IMG/VR virus record: IMGVR_UViG_3300033144_007429 | Location: 1-30,527 of that record | DNA length: 30,527 nucleotides | From: a virus | Strand: one strand, 5' to 3' | Part shown: positions 1 to 7,505 of the stretch, one piece after another | Layout of the letters: each line of letters starts with the position of its first letter | Position numbering within the stretch: the stretch's first letter is position 1 | The notes under the pieces: model-generated | Databases searched by the model: none | Seen by the model: only the letters and a program-made list of their open reading frames with translations | What the model was told of the DNA's origin: nothing | Program-made: the position numbers and the translations under genes

Positions 1-2
1 GG

Positions 3-203
3 GATGAACACCCAAGTCAGGGAATTGTTAAGGCAGTTGGCCCAGGGAAACCAATCGAAGAAGGAATCGTTATACCTAACCCAGTAAAGGTAGGTGATCA
101 CGTATACCTTCGCGTTAGATGTGGTGAACCAATTATTACTAACAAAAAACTGTATTGGATGCATCGACCACATGAGGTCTTTGCAGTAGAGGTAAAATCG
201 TAA
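3..203 (+). CDS. GroES-like co-chaperonin, 3' part only
   Basis: The reading frame is open from the window edge and ends at TAA 201-203, giving the last 66 residues; the start lies outside the window. The fragment has the GroES (Cpn10) layout: GIVKAVGPGKP (the family's GxVxAVGPG strand), a short loop, VKVGDHVYLRV (like VKVGDRVLF), then a Tyr-containing strand and HEVFAVEV (like DDILAVxE). In the family this protein caps GroEL and lets it fold large substrates; phage versions such as T4 gp31 help fold the major capsid protein. The mobile loop that contacts GroEL would lie upstream and cannot be seen. It is the last gene before a terminator, so it probably belongs to a separate transcript from the packaging genes. 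Recognition is by motif only. Confidence 0.72.
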   Translation, partial: DEHPSQGIVKAVGPGKPIEEGIVIPNPVKVGDHVYLRVRCGEPIITNKKLYWMHRPHEVFAVEVKS

Positions 204-289
204 TATATATATTGGTATTTTATAAAATTTGATTTACCTTTACAGTTGTAGCCTTTAGTGCATTTGGAGCATATCGGATCGTTCTCTGT

Positions 290-323
290 AAGCCAGGCGA
301 GTTCCCACTCGCTTGGTTTTTTT
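290..323 (+). terminator. Rho-independent terminator
   Basis: A 9-bp stem (CCAGGCGAG at 293-301 with CTCGCTTGG at 308-316, one G-T wobble) closes a 6-nt loop and is followed by seven T residues (317-323). The A residues at 290-291 could extend pairing into the T tract. It lies 87 nt after the co-chaperonin stop and should end that transcript. Confidence 0.85.
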
Positions 324-343
324 ATTTGAATTATATATATTTG
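312..343 (+). promoter_or_regulatory. Candidate Bacteroidota-type promoter for the late operon
   Basis: TATATTTG at 336-343 matches the Bacteroidota -7 consensus TAnnTTTG exactly. A CTTG at 312-315 lies 20 nt upstream, within the usual spacing for the -33 TTG element. Transcription would start near 350, about 40 nt before the first ATG at 389. The -33 element sits in the descending arm of the terminator hairpin, so the old transcript ends where the new one begins. It is the only perfect TAnnTTTG I found in the larger gaps between genes. It is A/T-rich sequence, so chance matches are possible. Confidence 0.5.
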
Positions 344-388
344 GCTTCGTATACGAATGAGATTTGACATAAAATCACATTATATATA

Positions 389-793
389 ATGACAGTTGAG
401 AGTATTGAGATAAAAACAACAAAGGAGAAGTTCTTCCTTGAGTATCTTGTTCTGAAGCGCCCTGTTATCAATGCAATCCTCACAAAGATCAATGGGCACC
501 ATGTAGTTCTTAATGACCTTCCAATGCGGGTCCTGGCAGAATTATTATTACTGAATGACAAATATAGTGTCCTGGCAGATGATGTAAAATGGACCATGGT
601 ATTCAGCCGGGAATCCAAGGAACATATCATGAAAAAGCTCAGAATGAAGGAGCATCACCTGAATGTTTACTTCTCTCAGCTGCGCAAAATCAGGATCCTT
701 AACGGAAAGAAAATTAACAAACCGTTCATCATAAATGCGGTTGATCACGATTTAAGTTTTAAATTTGTACTCAACGGGCAAGATGGAAAGTGA
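389..793 (+). CDS. Hypothetical phage protein, possible winged-helix fold
   Basis: 134 residues, first gene after the promoter candidate, with an A/T-rich leader (tatatata before the ATG) and no Shine-Dalgarno sequence. I do not recognise a family. The C-terminal half reads like a helix-turn-helix with a wing: SRESKEHIMKKLRMKE, then HHLNVYFSQLRKIRIL, then a basic strand KKINKPFII. That resembles winged-helix regulators or DNA-binding adaptors. There are no membrane segments or cysteine motifs. Its place before terminase would suit a packaging accessory or small-terminase role, but no sequence feature proves it. The stop overlaps the next gene by 11 nt. Confidence 0.7.
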   Translation: MTVESIEIKTTKEKFFLEYLVLKRPVINAILTKINGHHVVLNDLPMRVLAELLLLNDKYSVLADDVKWTMVFSRESKEHIMKKLRMKEHHLNVYFSQLRKIRILNGKKINKPFIINAVDHDLSFKFVLNGQDGK

Positions 794-1052
794 GTGGACA
801 CGCCGTGCGATATATGATATAGCTCGCAAACGTGGCCTTGACAGGAAGGTTGTGAAAGCGATTATCATGAGTGAATTCGAGGCCGGTATGAATAACATAC
901 GCAATGCCGATCCGGATTCAGGAATCGTTCCGGTAGTAAGACTCACCGAGTTGATCACATTTAAAGTAAAACCAAAGAAGCTGGAACATCTCAGAGGACG
1001 CAATGATTACCTGAAAGAACAGAGAAAACGAAGTCTTAATCTGAAAAAATAA
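783..1052 (+). CDS. Small HU/IHF-like protein
   Basis: 89 residues from ATG 783; an in-frame TTG at 765 would add six residues but is a weaker start. The pattern follows the N-terminal half of HU/IHF: helical IYDIARKRGLDRKVVKAI, a second helix SEFEAGMNNI, then strands VVRLTELITFKVKPKKL, which match HU's 'xVxLPGFGTFxV' region. The DNA-clasping beta-arm of true HU is missing, and the C-terminus is short and very basic (GRNDYLKEQRKRSLNLKK). Similar small proteins are, from memory, frequent in Bacteroidota phages, and IHF-like genes have been noted in crAss-like genomes. Likely role: DNA binding during packaging or genome organisation. It overlaps the upstream gene by 11 nt and joins the next by a TAATG stop/start overlap. 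Confidence 0.6.
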   Translation: MESEWTRRAIYDIARKRGLDRKVVKAIIMSEFEAGMNNIRNADPDSGIVPVVRLTELITFKVKPKKLEHLRGRNDYLKEQRKRSLNLKK

Positions 1053-1615
1053 TGTTCACATTCAAAGATAACGCTGTTACCGTCGATCCAAAGTTATTGT
1101 TTATTCCGGAGTTCCGCAGGATCTGGGACCGTGACAAGACAAAAGCAAAGAAGCGGGCTAACCTGGAACTGGCGTTCGTCTATTATACTGCCGATTACAA
1201 ATCAGAATATAACGCTTACGGATTGGAAAAAGAAGAGTTGATCGCCAAGGATATCATGGGAGATATCAAATACCTGGCTGATGAACTAATGCTTGAAGCG
1301 ATCGAGAAGTATGAAAAGATGCAGGAATCATATTCCCTGCGATATCTGAAGAGCACAAGAAAAACTGTAGATTCACTTATTTTGTATTACGAACAACTTC
1401 AATATGATCCGAAGGGAGAGAATAAAGATTTCGCTCCGGATAAGATCACCAAGGCATTAAAGGAAACCGAGGTGATCGTTGAGAAGTTAGAAAAATGGGA
1501 CAAGAAAGTGTTGGCCGAAGAAGAAGGTATGCAAATTCGCGGAGGTGGGCGAGTAGGCATGTTTGAAGACCCAGAGAAGGCCACATGGATAAACAAAAGG
1601 ACCAAACCGGCTTAG
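1052..1615 (+). CDS. Hypothetical protein, candidate small terminase
   Basis: 187 residues, largely charged and helical. Residues ~12-60 are rich in Arg/Lys and aromatics (IPEFRRIWDRDKTKAKKRA), and the middle holds long amphipathic helices (LADELMLEAIEKYEKMQESY; then LKETEVIVEKLEKWDKKV). The C-terminus has a Gly-rich basic turn, IRGGGRVGMFEDP. I do not recognise a family. Position directly before the large terminase, with a 31-nt overlap, and a helical oligomer-like composition make a small terminase subunit the first hypothesis. The start ATG overlaps the upstream TAA by one base. Confidence 0.65.
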   Translation: MFTFKDNAVTVDPKLLFIPEFRRIWDRDKTKAKKRANLELAFVYYTADYKSEYNAYGLEKEELIAKDIMGDIKYLADELMLEAIEKYEKMQESYSLRYLKSTRKTVDSLILYYEQLQYDPKGENKDFAPDKITKALKETEVIVEKLEKWDKKVLAEEEGMQIRGGGRVGMFEDPEKATWINKRTKPA

Positions 1616-3684
1616 CAAAAGTCGAGAAACATTATAATACGGCTGAATGGACCGTTCCTGCATCCCACTTCCGGGAGTATGGGACCTATACCAATTATCC
1701 GGTAAACAGCCATCCTTCCAGCCAGTACTACAAATGGTGGGAGGAAGAGGCACGTAGATGTGTGTATGGATATGATATTGGCCGGGATCGGATTCCTGGC
1801 TATTTTTATTTCTACCTGAACTACTCTCCAATATATATCGCAGTAAGTCAGGAGGAAGAAGAAGTTGAAGGCCTTGAGGCTTTGCTCGAACGAGCGCAGG
1901 CAGACAGGGATTTCACCTTCCCGGATTTCTGGGACGGAGACTACGATTACTACCATTATCTTGACGAAGCTGAAAGTTCCGGAGAACACGGAACTGTTAT
2001 CAAAACCCGGGGACGGGGTTTTTCATTTAAGGGTGGTAGTATGTGCGATCGCAATTACTACCTGATACCAGGTTCGAAATCGTACTGCATGGCCGATGAC
2101 AAGGAATACCTGATAGAAGACGGGATCCTGACAAAGGCGTGGGATATGATGGACCACATCGAAAGCTTTACTCCGTGGGGAAAGCGGCGTCAGCGGCATG
2201 ATTCCATCATGCATAAAAGAGCATCTTACGTTGCCGATAAGGGAGGTCTGAAAATTGAGAAAGGATTCAAATCAGAGATCATCGGCGTCACCCTGAAGAA
2301 CAACTGGAACAAGGCCCGGGGAAAACGTGGCAAGCTTATCCTGTTCGAGGAGTCCGGAAAGAATCCTCACCTGCTAAAAGCCTGGAACATCGCACTGAAA
2401 TCTATGCAGCAGGGCCGGCTGACCTTTGGGCTCATGGTAGCCTTTGGTACCGGCGGAACGGAAGACGTTGACTTCATGGGCCTCGAGCAGCTTTTCTACG
2501 AGGGCGGTGGATGGAATGTTCATATGATACCAAACCGCTGGGATGATAATGTTGGTGACGGCAAGTGCGGATACTTCTCTTCTGTACTGCAGAACCTGGA
2601 AGGAACTATGGATGATGATGGGAATTCCGACGAGGACCTGGCAGAGCAGATCGTAGATAATGAGCGTGAGACTATCCGCAAGGAGACCAAGAACATGGAG
2701 GCGATCATCAGGCATATAGCTGAGGAGCCTAAGAAACCCGAGGAAGCCGTCATGCGTATCGGAGGAACGATTTTCCCGATTAACGATCTCAAACAACAGT
2801 TGGCCGAGCTGAAAGCGTATCCTGAGAAATATGCCGATACGGAATATGTTGGAAAGCTGGTTGTCGATACTGATGAAAAGACAAAGATTAAATGGGAGCC
2901 GGATGCTGATGCAAGTCCAGTCGTGAAGTTCCCAACACAGGACAAGCGCTTCATTGAAGGAGCGATTGTTATTTATGAACACCCAGTGAAGGATTCTGAT
3001 GGAGGAGTCCCTCATGGTGTATATATCGCCAGCAATGACCCGTATGACCATGACGATTCGACAACTGATTCTCTTGGATCTACGTTTGTTATGAACAGAG
3101 TTACCGAGAGAATTGTAGCTGAATACACCGGCCGGCCGACCACAGCAAAGATGTATTACGAAAACGTCCGTCGCCTGCTGATGTATTATAATGCCAGGTG
3201 CAACTATGAGAACAATATGAAAGGCCTACATACGTACATGGAATTTAAAAACAGCACTTATCTGCTATGTGACACACCGGCAGTAGTGCATGATAAAATT
3301 TTTGATAAATCGCTTTTGAACAGAGGAAAAGGTACTCCCGGAACTGAACCGATTAATAAATGGGGCCGTGAACTTATCCTCACCTGGTTGCTAACACCGG
3401 TAGAACCCGGAAGCGAAGTCCTGAATCTAAATAAGATTCGCTCTATACCGCTCCTGCAAGAATTAGTTTACTGGCATAAGGAAGGAAACTTTGACCGCGT
3501 ATCATCTCTCGGAATGCTCATAATTTTGTTAGACGACATGCGTAAATGGATTCCAGAACAGGAACGGAAGAAATCAACACTGAGTGATTTTTTCATGCGG
3601 CAACCGATGTTCGTAGAGAAATTTCGCCAGGGTGATGATCCCTTTGAGAGGATTCAAAGAATGCATCGTCTCAGGAGGAGGTAA
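1585..3684 (+). CDS. terL: Terminase large subunit
   Basis: A 699-residue packaging motor: an ATPase drives DNA into the prohead and a nuclease cuts the concatemer. The ATPase half shows a divergent Walker A at residues 141-151 (TRGRGFSFKGG, preceded by a beta strand), Walker B LILFEE at 251-256 with the catalytic Glu, and a coupling motif AFGTGG at 286-291. The C-terminal half looks like the RNase H-fold nuclease: IASNDPYDHDD (about 481-491), the acidic NYENN (540-544) and a conserved NRGKGTPGTEPINKWG (579-594). The Walker A lacks the usual GKS/T, a deviation I recall from terminases of Bacteroidota phages. The gene starts inside the preceding gene (31-nt overlap), and portal and capsid follow, as expected for a packaging module. 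Confidence 0.92.
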   Translation: MDKQKDQTGLAKVEKHYNTAEWTVPASHFREYGTYTNYPVNSHPSSQYYKWWEEEARRCVYGYDIGRDRIPGYFYFYLNYSPIYIAVSQEEEEVEGLEALLERAQADRDFTFPDFWDGDYDYYHYLDEAESSGEHGTVIKTRGRGFSFKGGSMCDRNYYLIPGSKSYCMADDKEYLIEDGILTKAWDMMDHIESFTPWGKRRQRHDSIMHKRASYVADKGGLKIEKGFKSEIIGVTLKNNWNKARGKRGKLILFEESGKNPHLLKAWNIALKSMQQGRLTFGLMVAFGTGGTEDVDFMGLEQLFYEGGGWNVHMIPNRWDDNVGDGKCGYFSSVLQNLEGTMDDDGNSDEDLAEQIVDNERETIRKETKNMEAIIRHIAEEPKKPEEAVMRIGGTIFPINDLKQQLAELKAYPEKYADTEYVGKLVVDTDEKTKIKWEPDADASPVVKFPTQDKRFIEGAIVIYEHPVKDSDGGVPHGVYIASNDPYDHDDSTTDSLGSTFVMNRVTERIVAEYTGRPTTAKMYYENVRRLLMYYNARCNYENNMKGLHTYMEFKNSTYLLCDTPAVVHDKIFDKSLLNRGKGTPGTEPINKWGRELILTWLLTPVEPGSEVLNLNKIRSIPLLQELVYWHKEGNFDRVSSLGMLIILLDDMRKWIPEQERKKSTLSDFFMRQPMFVEKFRQGDDPFERIQRMHRLRRR

Positions 3685-3736
3685 ATTGGAAATATGATTT
3701 ATTTTTTGTATCATTTGTGCTAAATCTCTTAAAACC

Positions 3737-6154
3737 ATGTCTACATTTATTAAGCAGTTTCCGCAGCAGAAACTTTTAATGACGGAGAAAACAGAGGAAT
3801 GGGGGAAGGAATGTATCGAGGCCTCGCTATCAATTATAACACACGACACTTCCAGGATCAGGAAGTCCAAAGCAAACAAGAAGATTAATTTTGACCTTGC
3901 AAACGGAATCATTAATGAGGCCGATATAGAGAAGGCATTTAATCCAATGGGAATCCGTGGTGTTGAATTCCCGGCCAAAATACAGAACTATCCAGTTGAA
4001 CTATCTAAGTTTAACGTACTCAAAGGTGAGGAGGCAAAAAGAAGATTTGATTGGCGGGTACGCGTCGTGAACGAGGACGCAGTATCTGAAAAAGAAGAAA
4101 CACTCAGGGAGCAGGTTTTTGACCTCATTATCTCTGAGCTACAAAATCCGGAGTATTCGGAGGAGAAGGCAGCAAGGAGATTTAAACAGTTAAAGCACTA
4201 CCAGGAATATGAGTTCGGGGATATGAATGAGCTGATGGCCACTCGTATCCTTTCATATTTCTGGCACACGCAGAAACTGAGGCATACATTCAGCGACGCA
4301 TTTTATGATGTACTGATCGGCGCTGAGGAAATTTACGCAGTGGATATTATCCACAATGACCCTGTGGTCTCAAAATGCAATACGTTGAACGTATCTACAT
4401 TTGGATCCGGGGAGGGTTATAAAATTGAGAATTCAGATATCATCGTTGAAGACGGTTACCACTCAGTTGGTAGTGTTATCGATGATTTCTGGGATGTATT
4501 ACTTGAAGAAGATATCGATGCAATAGAGGAGGGGGCAAAGAACCGCAGGAATGCCAGCGAGATTGTTCTGGCCGGACCGGAGGATCCGGTTACACAGACA
4601 CTCGATTATTCAAATTCACAGCTTATCTCTGTCGACGGAAGAGTTGGAGTATGGGGATATGGAGGAGCATATGATGATGATGGAAACTTGAGAGTATCAA
4701 GAGTCGTCTGGCGCTCAAGAAGGAAGATGGGTGATTTGAAATTCTACGATGAAAATGGAGATGAGCAGCACACCTTCATTGATGAGAATTTTCCAGTAGC
4801 TGATTTTAAAGATCAGGGATGGGAGGTAGAATGGAAATGGGTGAATGAATGGTGGCAAGGTTATAAAATCGGTCATGACATATTTGTCAAGATCGAGCCC
4901 CTACCTCGCATCGGTTCTACAATGAATAATCCTTCAATCTGTTTGCCGCCGTATATAGGGACAGTATTTAATATTAACTCCAACGAAGGGGTCTCTCTTA
5001 TGGACCGGGTCAAGCCATACAAATATCTCTATAATATATATATGCGTCGCACGGAACTGGCATCAGCACGAAATAAAGGAGTTATTGCCGAGCTGGACCT
5101 GGCACTGATACCGGATGGCTGGGATGAGGAGATGGTGATGATGTATGCCGAGGCCAATGGTTATATGATAACAGACTCTTTCAAGGAGGGAAACAAGGGC
5201 CAGAGTATTGGCAAACTGGCATCCGTAGTTCGCCAACGCGGTCTTGATGTTCTGAACCTTAATTCCGCCGATGCAATAAAAGCAAATCTCGAACTGGCCA
5301 GGTACGTGAAAAATGAACTGTCTGAGATCTCAGGGGTGTCCCCGCAGCGTGAAGGCCAAATCAGCAACCGTGAAACTCTTGGCGGAGTAGAGCGCTCAGT
5401 AACACAATCTTCACATATTACTGAGGAATGGTTCCGCCTGCACGACAATACAAAAATCCGAGTTATGGAACTTATCCTGGAGACAGCTAAATATTGCTGG
5501 CGCGATCTGCATGGAGAACATGCTCAGAAACTGCAGTACGTCGATGACGGCCTGATGTCGCACATGTTTAATGTTGATGGAAAGGTTTTTAATGAAAGTG
5601 ATTACGGCCTGTATGTATCCAATTCGGCTAATGATGCTGAACTTGTGAATACAATAAAAATGCTTGCCCAGGCAGCACTTCAGAACGATAAGGCCACACT
5701 TGGTGATATCATCTCAATACACCGCGATACCAGCATCTCTTCCATGGCACGCAAACTTCAGCACGCAGAAAATGAACGTAGGGAAGAAGCTTCTGCAGAA
5801 ACGCAGAAGGATCGTGATGCGGCACAGAAAGCACAGCAGGCAATGCTGCAGCTCGAACAGATGAAACTGGAGCAAGCGATGCGAATCGAGATAGGTAAAC
5901 TGGAAACCCAGATTACAATGAAGGAGATGGATCTGTCTGTTGAGATGGCCAAGCTCGAATTACAGGGCGATAAGAACGAAGTAATGGTCGAAAAACTCAG
6001 GGCTGATATTGAGAAGATGAAGGTCCAACTTGAGTTCAAGTACAAAGAGCTTCAGGAAAAATCCGAATTAGCCAGGGACAAAATGAAACAGGATAAGGTA
6101 CTGAAGGAAAAGGACATAGCAGCAAAGAAAAAAGCCGTCCCAGCGAAAACCTAA
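3737..6154 (+). CDS. Portal protein with C-terminal coiled coil
   Basis: 805 residues. The portal forms the twelve-subunit DNA channel at one capsid vertex, to which terminase docks. The N-terminal stretch KINFDLANGIINEADIEK (49-66), NPMGI (69-73), QNYPVELSKFNVLKGEEAKR (83-102) has the 'DLxNGxIN...NPxG...I..K...L.GEE.KR' arrangement I know from large portals of crAss-like and related phages. The middle has the mixed acidic/aromatic sequence of the clip and stem region, including SGVSPQREGQISNRETLGGVE, typical of portals. Residues about 670-795 form a long Lys/Glu/Gln-rich coiled coil that could make the barrel projecting into the capsid. It follows terL after 52 nt with an A-rich leader (cttaaaaccATG). 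Confidence 0.88.
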   Translation: MSTFIKQFPQQKLLMTEKTEEWGKECIEASLSIITHDTSRIRKSKANKKINFDLANGIINEADIEKAFNPMGIRGVEFPAKIQNYPVELSKFNVLKGEEAKRRFDWRVRVVNEDAVSEKEETLREQVFDLIISELQNPEYSEEKAARRFKQLKHYQEYEFGDMNELMATRILSYFWHTQKLRHTFSDAFYDVLIGAEEIYAVDIIHNDPVVSKCNTLNVSTFGSGEGYKIENSDIIVEDGYHSVGSVIDDFWDVLLEEDIDAIEEGAKNRRNASEIVLAGPEDPVTQTLDYSNSQLISVDGRVGVWGYGGAYDDDGNLRVSRVVWRSRRKMGDLKFYDENGDEQHTFIDENFPVADFKDQGWEVEWKWVNEWWQGYKIGHDIFVKIEPLPRIGSTMNNPSICLPPYIGTVFNINSNEGVSLMDRVKPYKYLYNIYMRRTELASARNKGVIAELDLALIPDGWDEEMVMMYAEANGYMITDSFKEGNKGQSIGKLASVVRQRGLDVLNLNSADAIKANLELARYVKNELSEISGVSPQREGQISNRETLGGVERSVTQSSHITEEWFRLHDNTKIRVMELILETAKYCWRDLHGEHAQKLQYVDDGLMSHMFNVDGKVFNESDYGLYVSNSANDAELVNTIKMLAQAALQNDKATLGDIISIHRDTSISSMARKLQHAENERREEASAETQKDRDAAQKAQQAMLQLEQMKLEQAMRIEIGKLETQITMKEMDLSVEMAKLELQGDKNEVMVEKLRADIEKMKVQLEFKYKELQEKSELARDKMKQDKVLKEKDIAAKKKAVPAKT

Positions 6155-6250
6155 AATGGCATTATATATAATTGAATTTTATAATTTCTCTATAAGGGAT
6201 TATTAAATAGGTGGTGATACCGTTGGAATTTTTATTATTCATTCTTAAAC

Positions 6251-7465
6251 TTGTATAACAGGAGACTTGAAGCAGATCTACTCACTGTAGATTTATCTGA
6301 GACGGAGGAGAAAAAAGCCGCCGAAGAAGTCAGCAGTGTTCAAACAGATGCCGGAGGTGGAGAGCCGGCAGCAACAACCGAAAAAGAAGACACAACGAAA
6401 AAGCCGGGCGATGAGGCCGCGGCAAGTATAGTTGTTGATGATAAGCCCGCTGGAGATGCGGCATCAGCAGCAGAAGCAGCAGCAACAGAAAAAAAAGATA
6501 AGGACTTAGGAGGTGCGCCAGGCGACGAAGATGCTAATGAGTCTCCTTCATATCTCCATGCTGCGCAACTTCACGAAGAAGGCGTACTTCCTAATCTTGA
6601 ACTTGAAACGCTGAAAGGAAAAGAACCGGCAGAAGTATTCAAGGCCATTAATGCTCATATACAGACCCAGATGAAAGAAGGCGTAGCAGCCGGGGTCGAT
6701 CAGTATAAAAATGGTTTTGGTGAACGAGCTAAGCAACTCCTTGAGGCTCTCGATAAAGGCATACCACTCGATTCTCTCGAGGAATCTTTCGTAGCAGAGG
6801 AGAGGTACGGTAATATTAAAGATCGTGATCTCGCAGATGATGAGGCCCTGCAGAAGCAGGTTTACAGCGATCTTCTTTCTATGAAAGGATTTGCTCCGGA
6901 AAAAGTAACCAGGATGGTTGAAAAAGCTACCACAGATGGTGAGTTGGAGCAAGAATCAAAAGATGGTCTTGTTGAAATTAAAACAGCTATTTCGGATAAT
7001 CGTAAAGCAATCGATGCTCAGGCATTGGAGGATAAGAAAGATCGTGATGATAAAAATGCCGAGATCAAACTTGACGTTGAGAAAGCAGTTACTGATATCA
7101 AGGAGGTCATCCCTGGTGTCACATTCAGCGACAAAGAGCGGGCAGCTGTTATTGAAAATATGACTGTTCCTGTTCGGTTTGAAAACCGAAATGGGAGGCA
7201 GATACCTGTCAGCAGGGCCATGGAATTACGATCAAAGGATGTTCTTGATTATGAATTGAAACTTAATTATTTCATCGAGAAAGGATTTTTTGATCAAGGA
7301 TCCAAGTTTGACGCGATCGTTCGGAAGGCAGAGACAACCGCTTCAAGTAAACTTTTGAAGAAGATGGGGAGCGAACCCCGGCAGACTGGAGCGACAACAG
7401 TGAAAGGAACGGAAGGACAGGAAACAGCAGAGAAGCCCTTCTTATTCCCGGACCAAATACAATGA
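6251..7465 (+). CDS. Putative capsid scaffolding protein
   Basis: About 404 residues lying between portal and major capsid protein, the usual scaffold position. Residues ~15-105 are low-complexity and acidic, rich in Ala, Glu, Asp and Lys; the rest is strongly charged and helical, ending in KPFLFPDQIQ. No enzyme motif is visible. These are scaffold traits, but scaffolds diverge too fast for motif proof. The start is unusual: no in-frame ATG or GTG occurs upstream or within the first ~140 residues, the upstream frame is closed by TGA at 6215-6217, and TTG 6251 is the only reasonable start. An internal, non-removed head protein is the alternative. Confidence 0.68.
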   Translation: MYNRRLEADLLTVDLSETEEKKAAEEVSSVQTDAGGGEPAATTEKEDTTKKPGDEAAASIVVDDKPAGDAASAAEAAATEKKDKDLGGAPGDEDANESPSYLHAAQLHEEGVLPNLELETLKGKEPAEVFKAINAHIQTQMKEGVAAGVDQYKNGFGERAKQLLEALDKGIPLDSLEESFVAEERYGNIKDRDLADDEALQKQVYSDLLSMKGFAPEKVTRMVEKATTDGELEQESKDGLVEIKTAISDNRKAIDAQALEDKKDRDDKNAEIKLDVEKAVTDIKEVIPGVTFSDKERAAVIENMTVPVRFENRNGRQIPVSRAMELRSKDVLDYELKLNYFIEKGFFDQGSKFDAIVRKAETTASSKLLKKMGSEPRQTGATTVKGTEGQETAEKPFLFPDQIQ

Positions 7466-7475
7466 ATTTAACCGC

Positions 7476-7490
7476 GAGTCACGTTGGCTC
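7476..7490 (+). other. Small hairpin upstream of the capsid gene
   Basis: GAGTCA (7476-7481) pairs with TGGCTC (7485-7490), one G-T wobble, around a three-base loop. It has no T tract, so it is not a terminator. It could protect the 5' end of a processed capsid mRNA. A six-base stem is short and may be chance. Confidence 0.3.
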
Positions 7491-7505
7491 ACAAATTAAA
7501 TAGTT

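Noticed and set aside
204-289. Possible tRNA or small RNA between the co-chaperonin gene and the terminator
   Set aside because: No cloverleaf or T-loop motif (GTTCRANYC in place) could be found; I see only A/T-rich spacer.
98-370. Antisense frame with a Cys-x2-Cys-x5-Cys peptide over the terminator region
   Set aside because: It runs through the co-chaperonin 3' end and the terminator, no other gene is on this strand, and it has no start context. The Cys pattern alone is weak.
2374-3051. Long antisense open frame (225 codons) within terL
   Set aside because: It lies opposite clear terminase motifs, and its composition is that of a reverse-complement shadow.
3685-3736. Promoter-like TATCATTTG and TATTTTTTG before the portal gene
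   Set aside because: Both miss the TAnnTTTG spacing by one base, and the region is A/T-rich.
6156-6206. 16-codon ATG frame after the portal gene
   Set aside because: Very short, hydrophobic and aromatic-rich from A/T-rich DNA, and its stop is not coupled to the next start.
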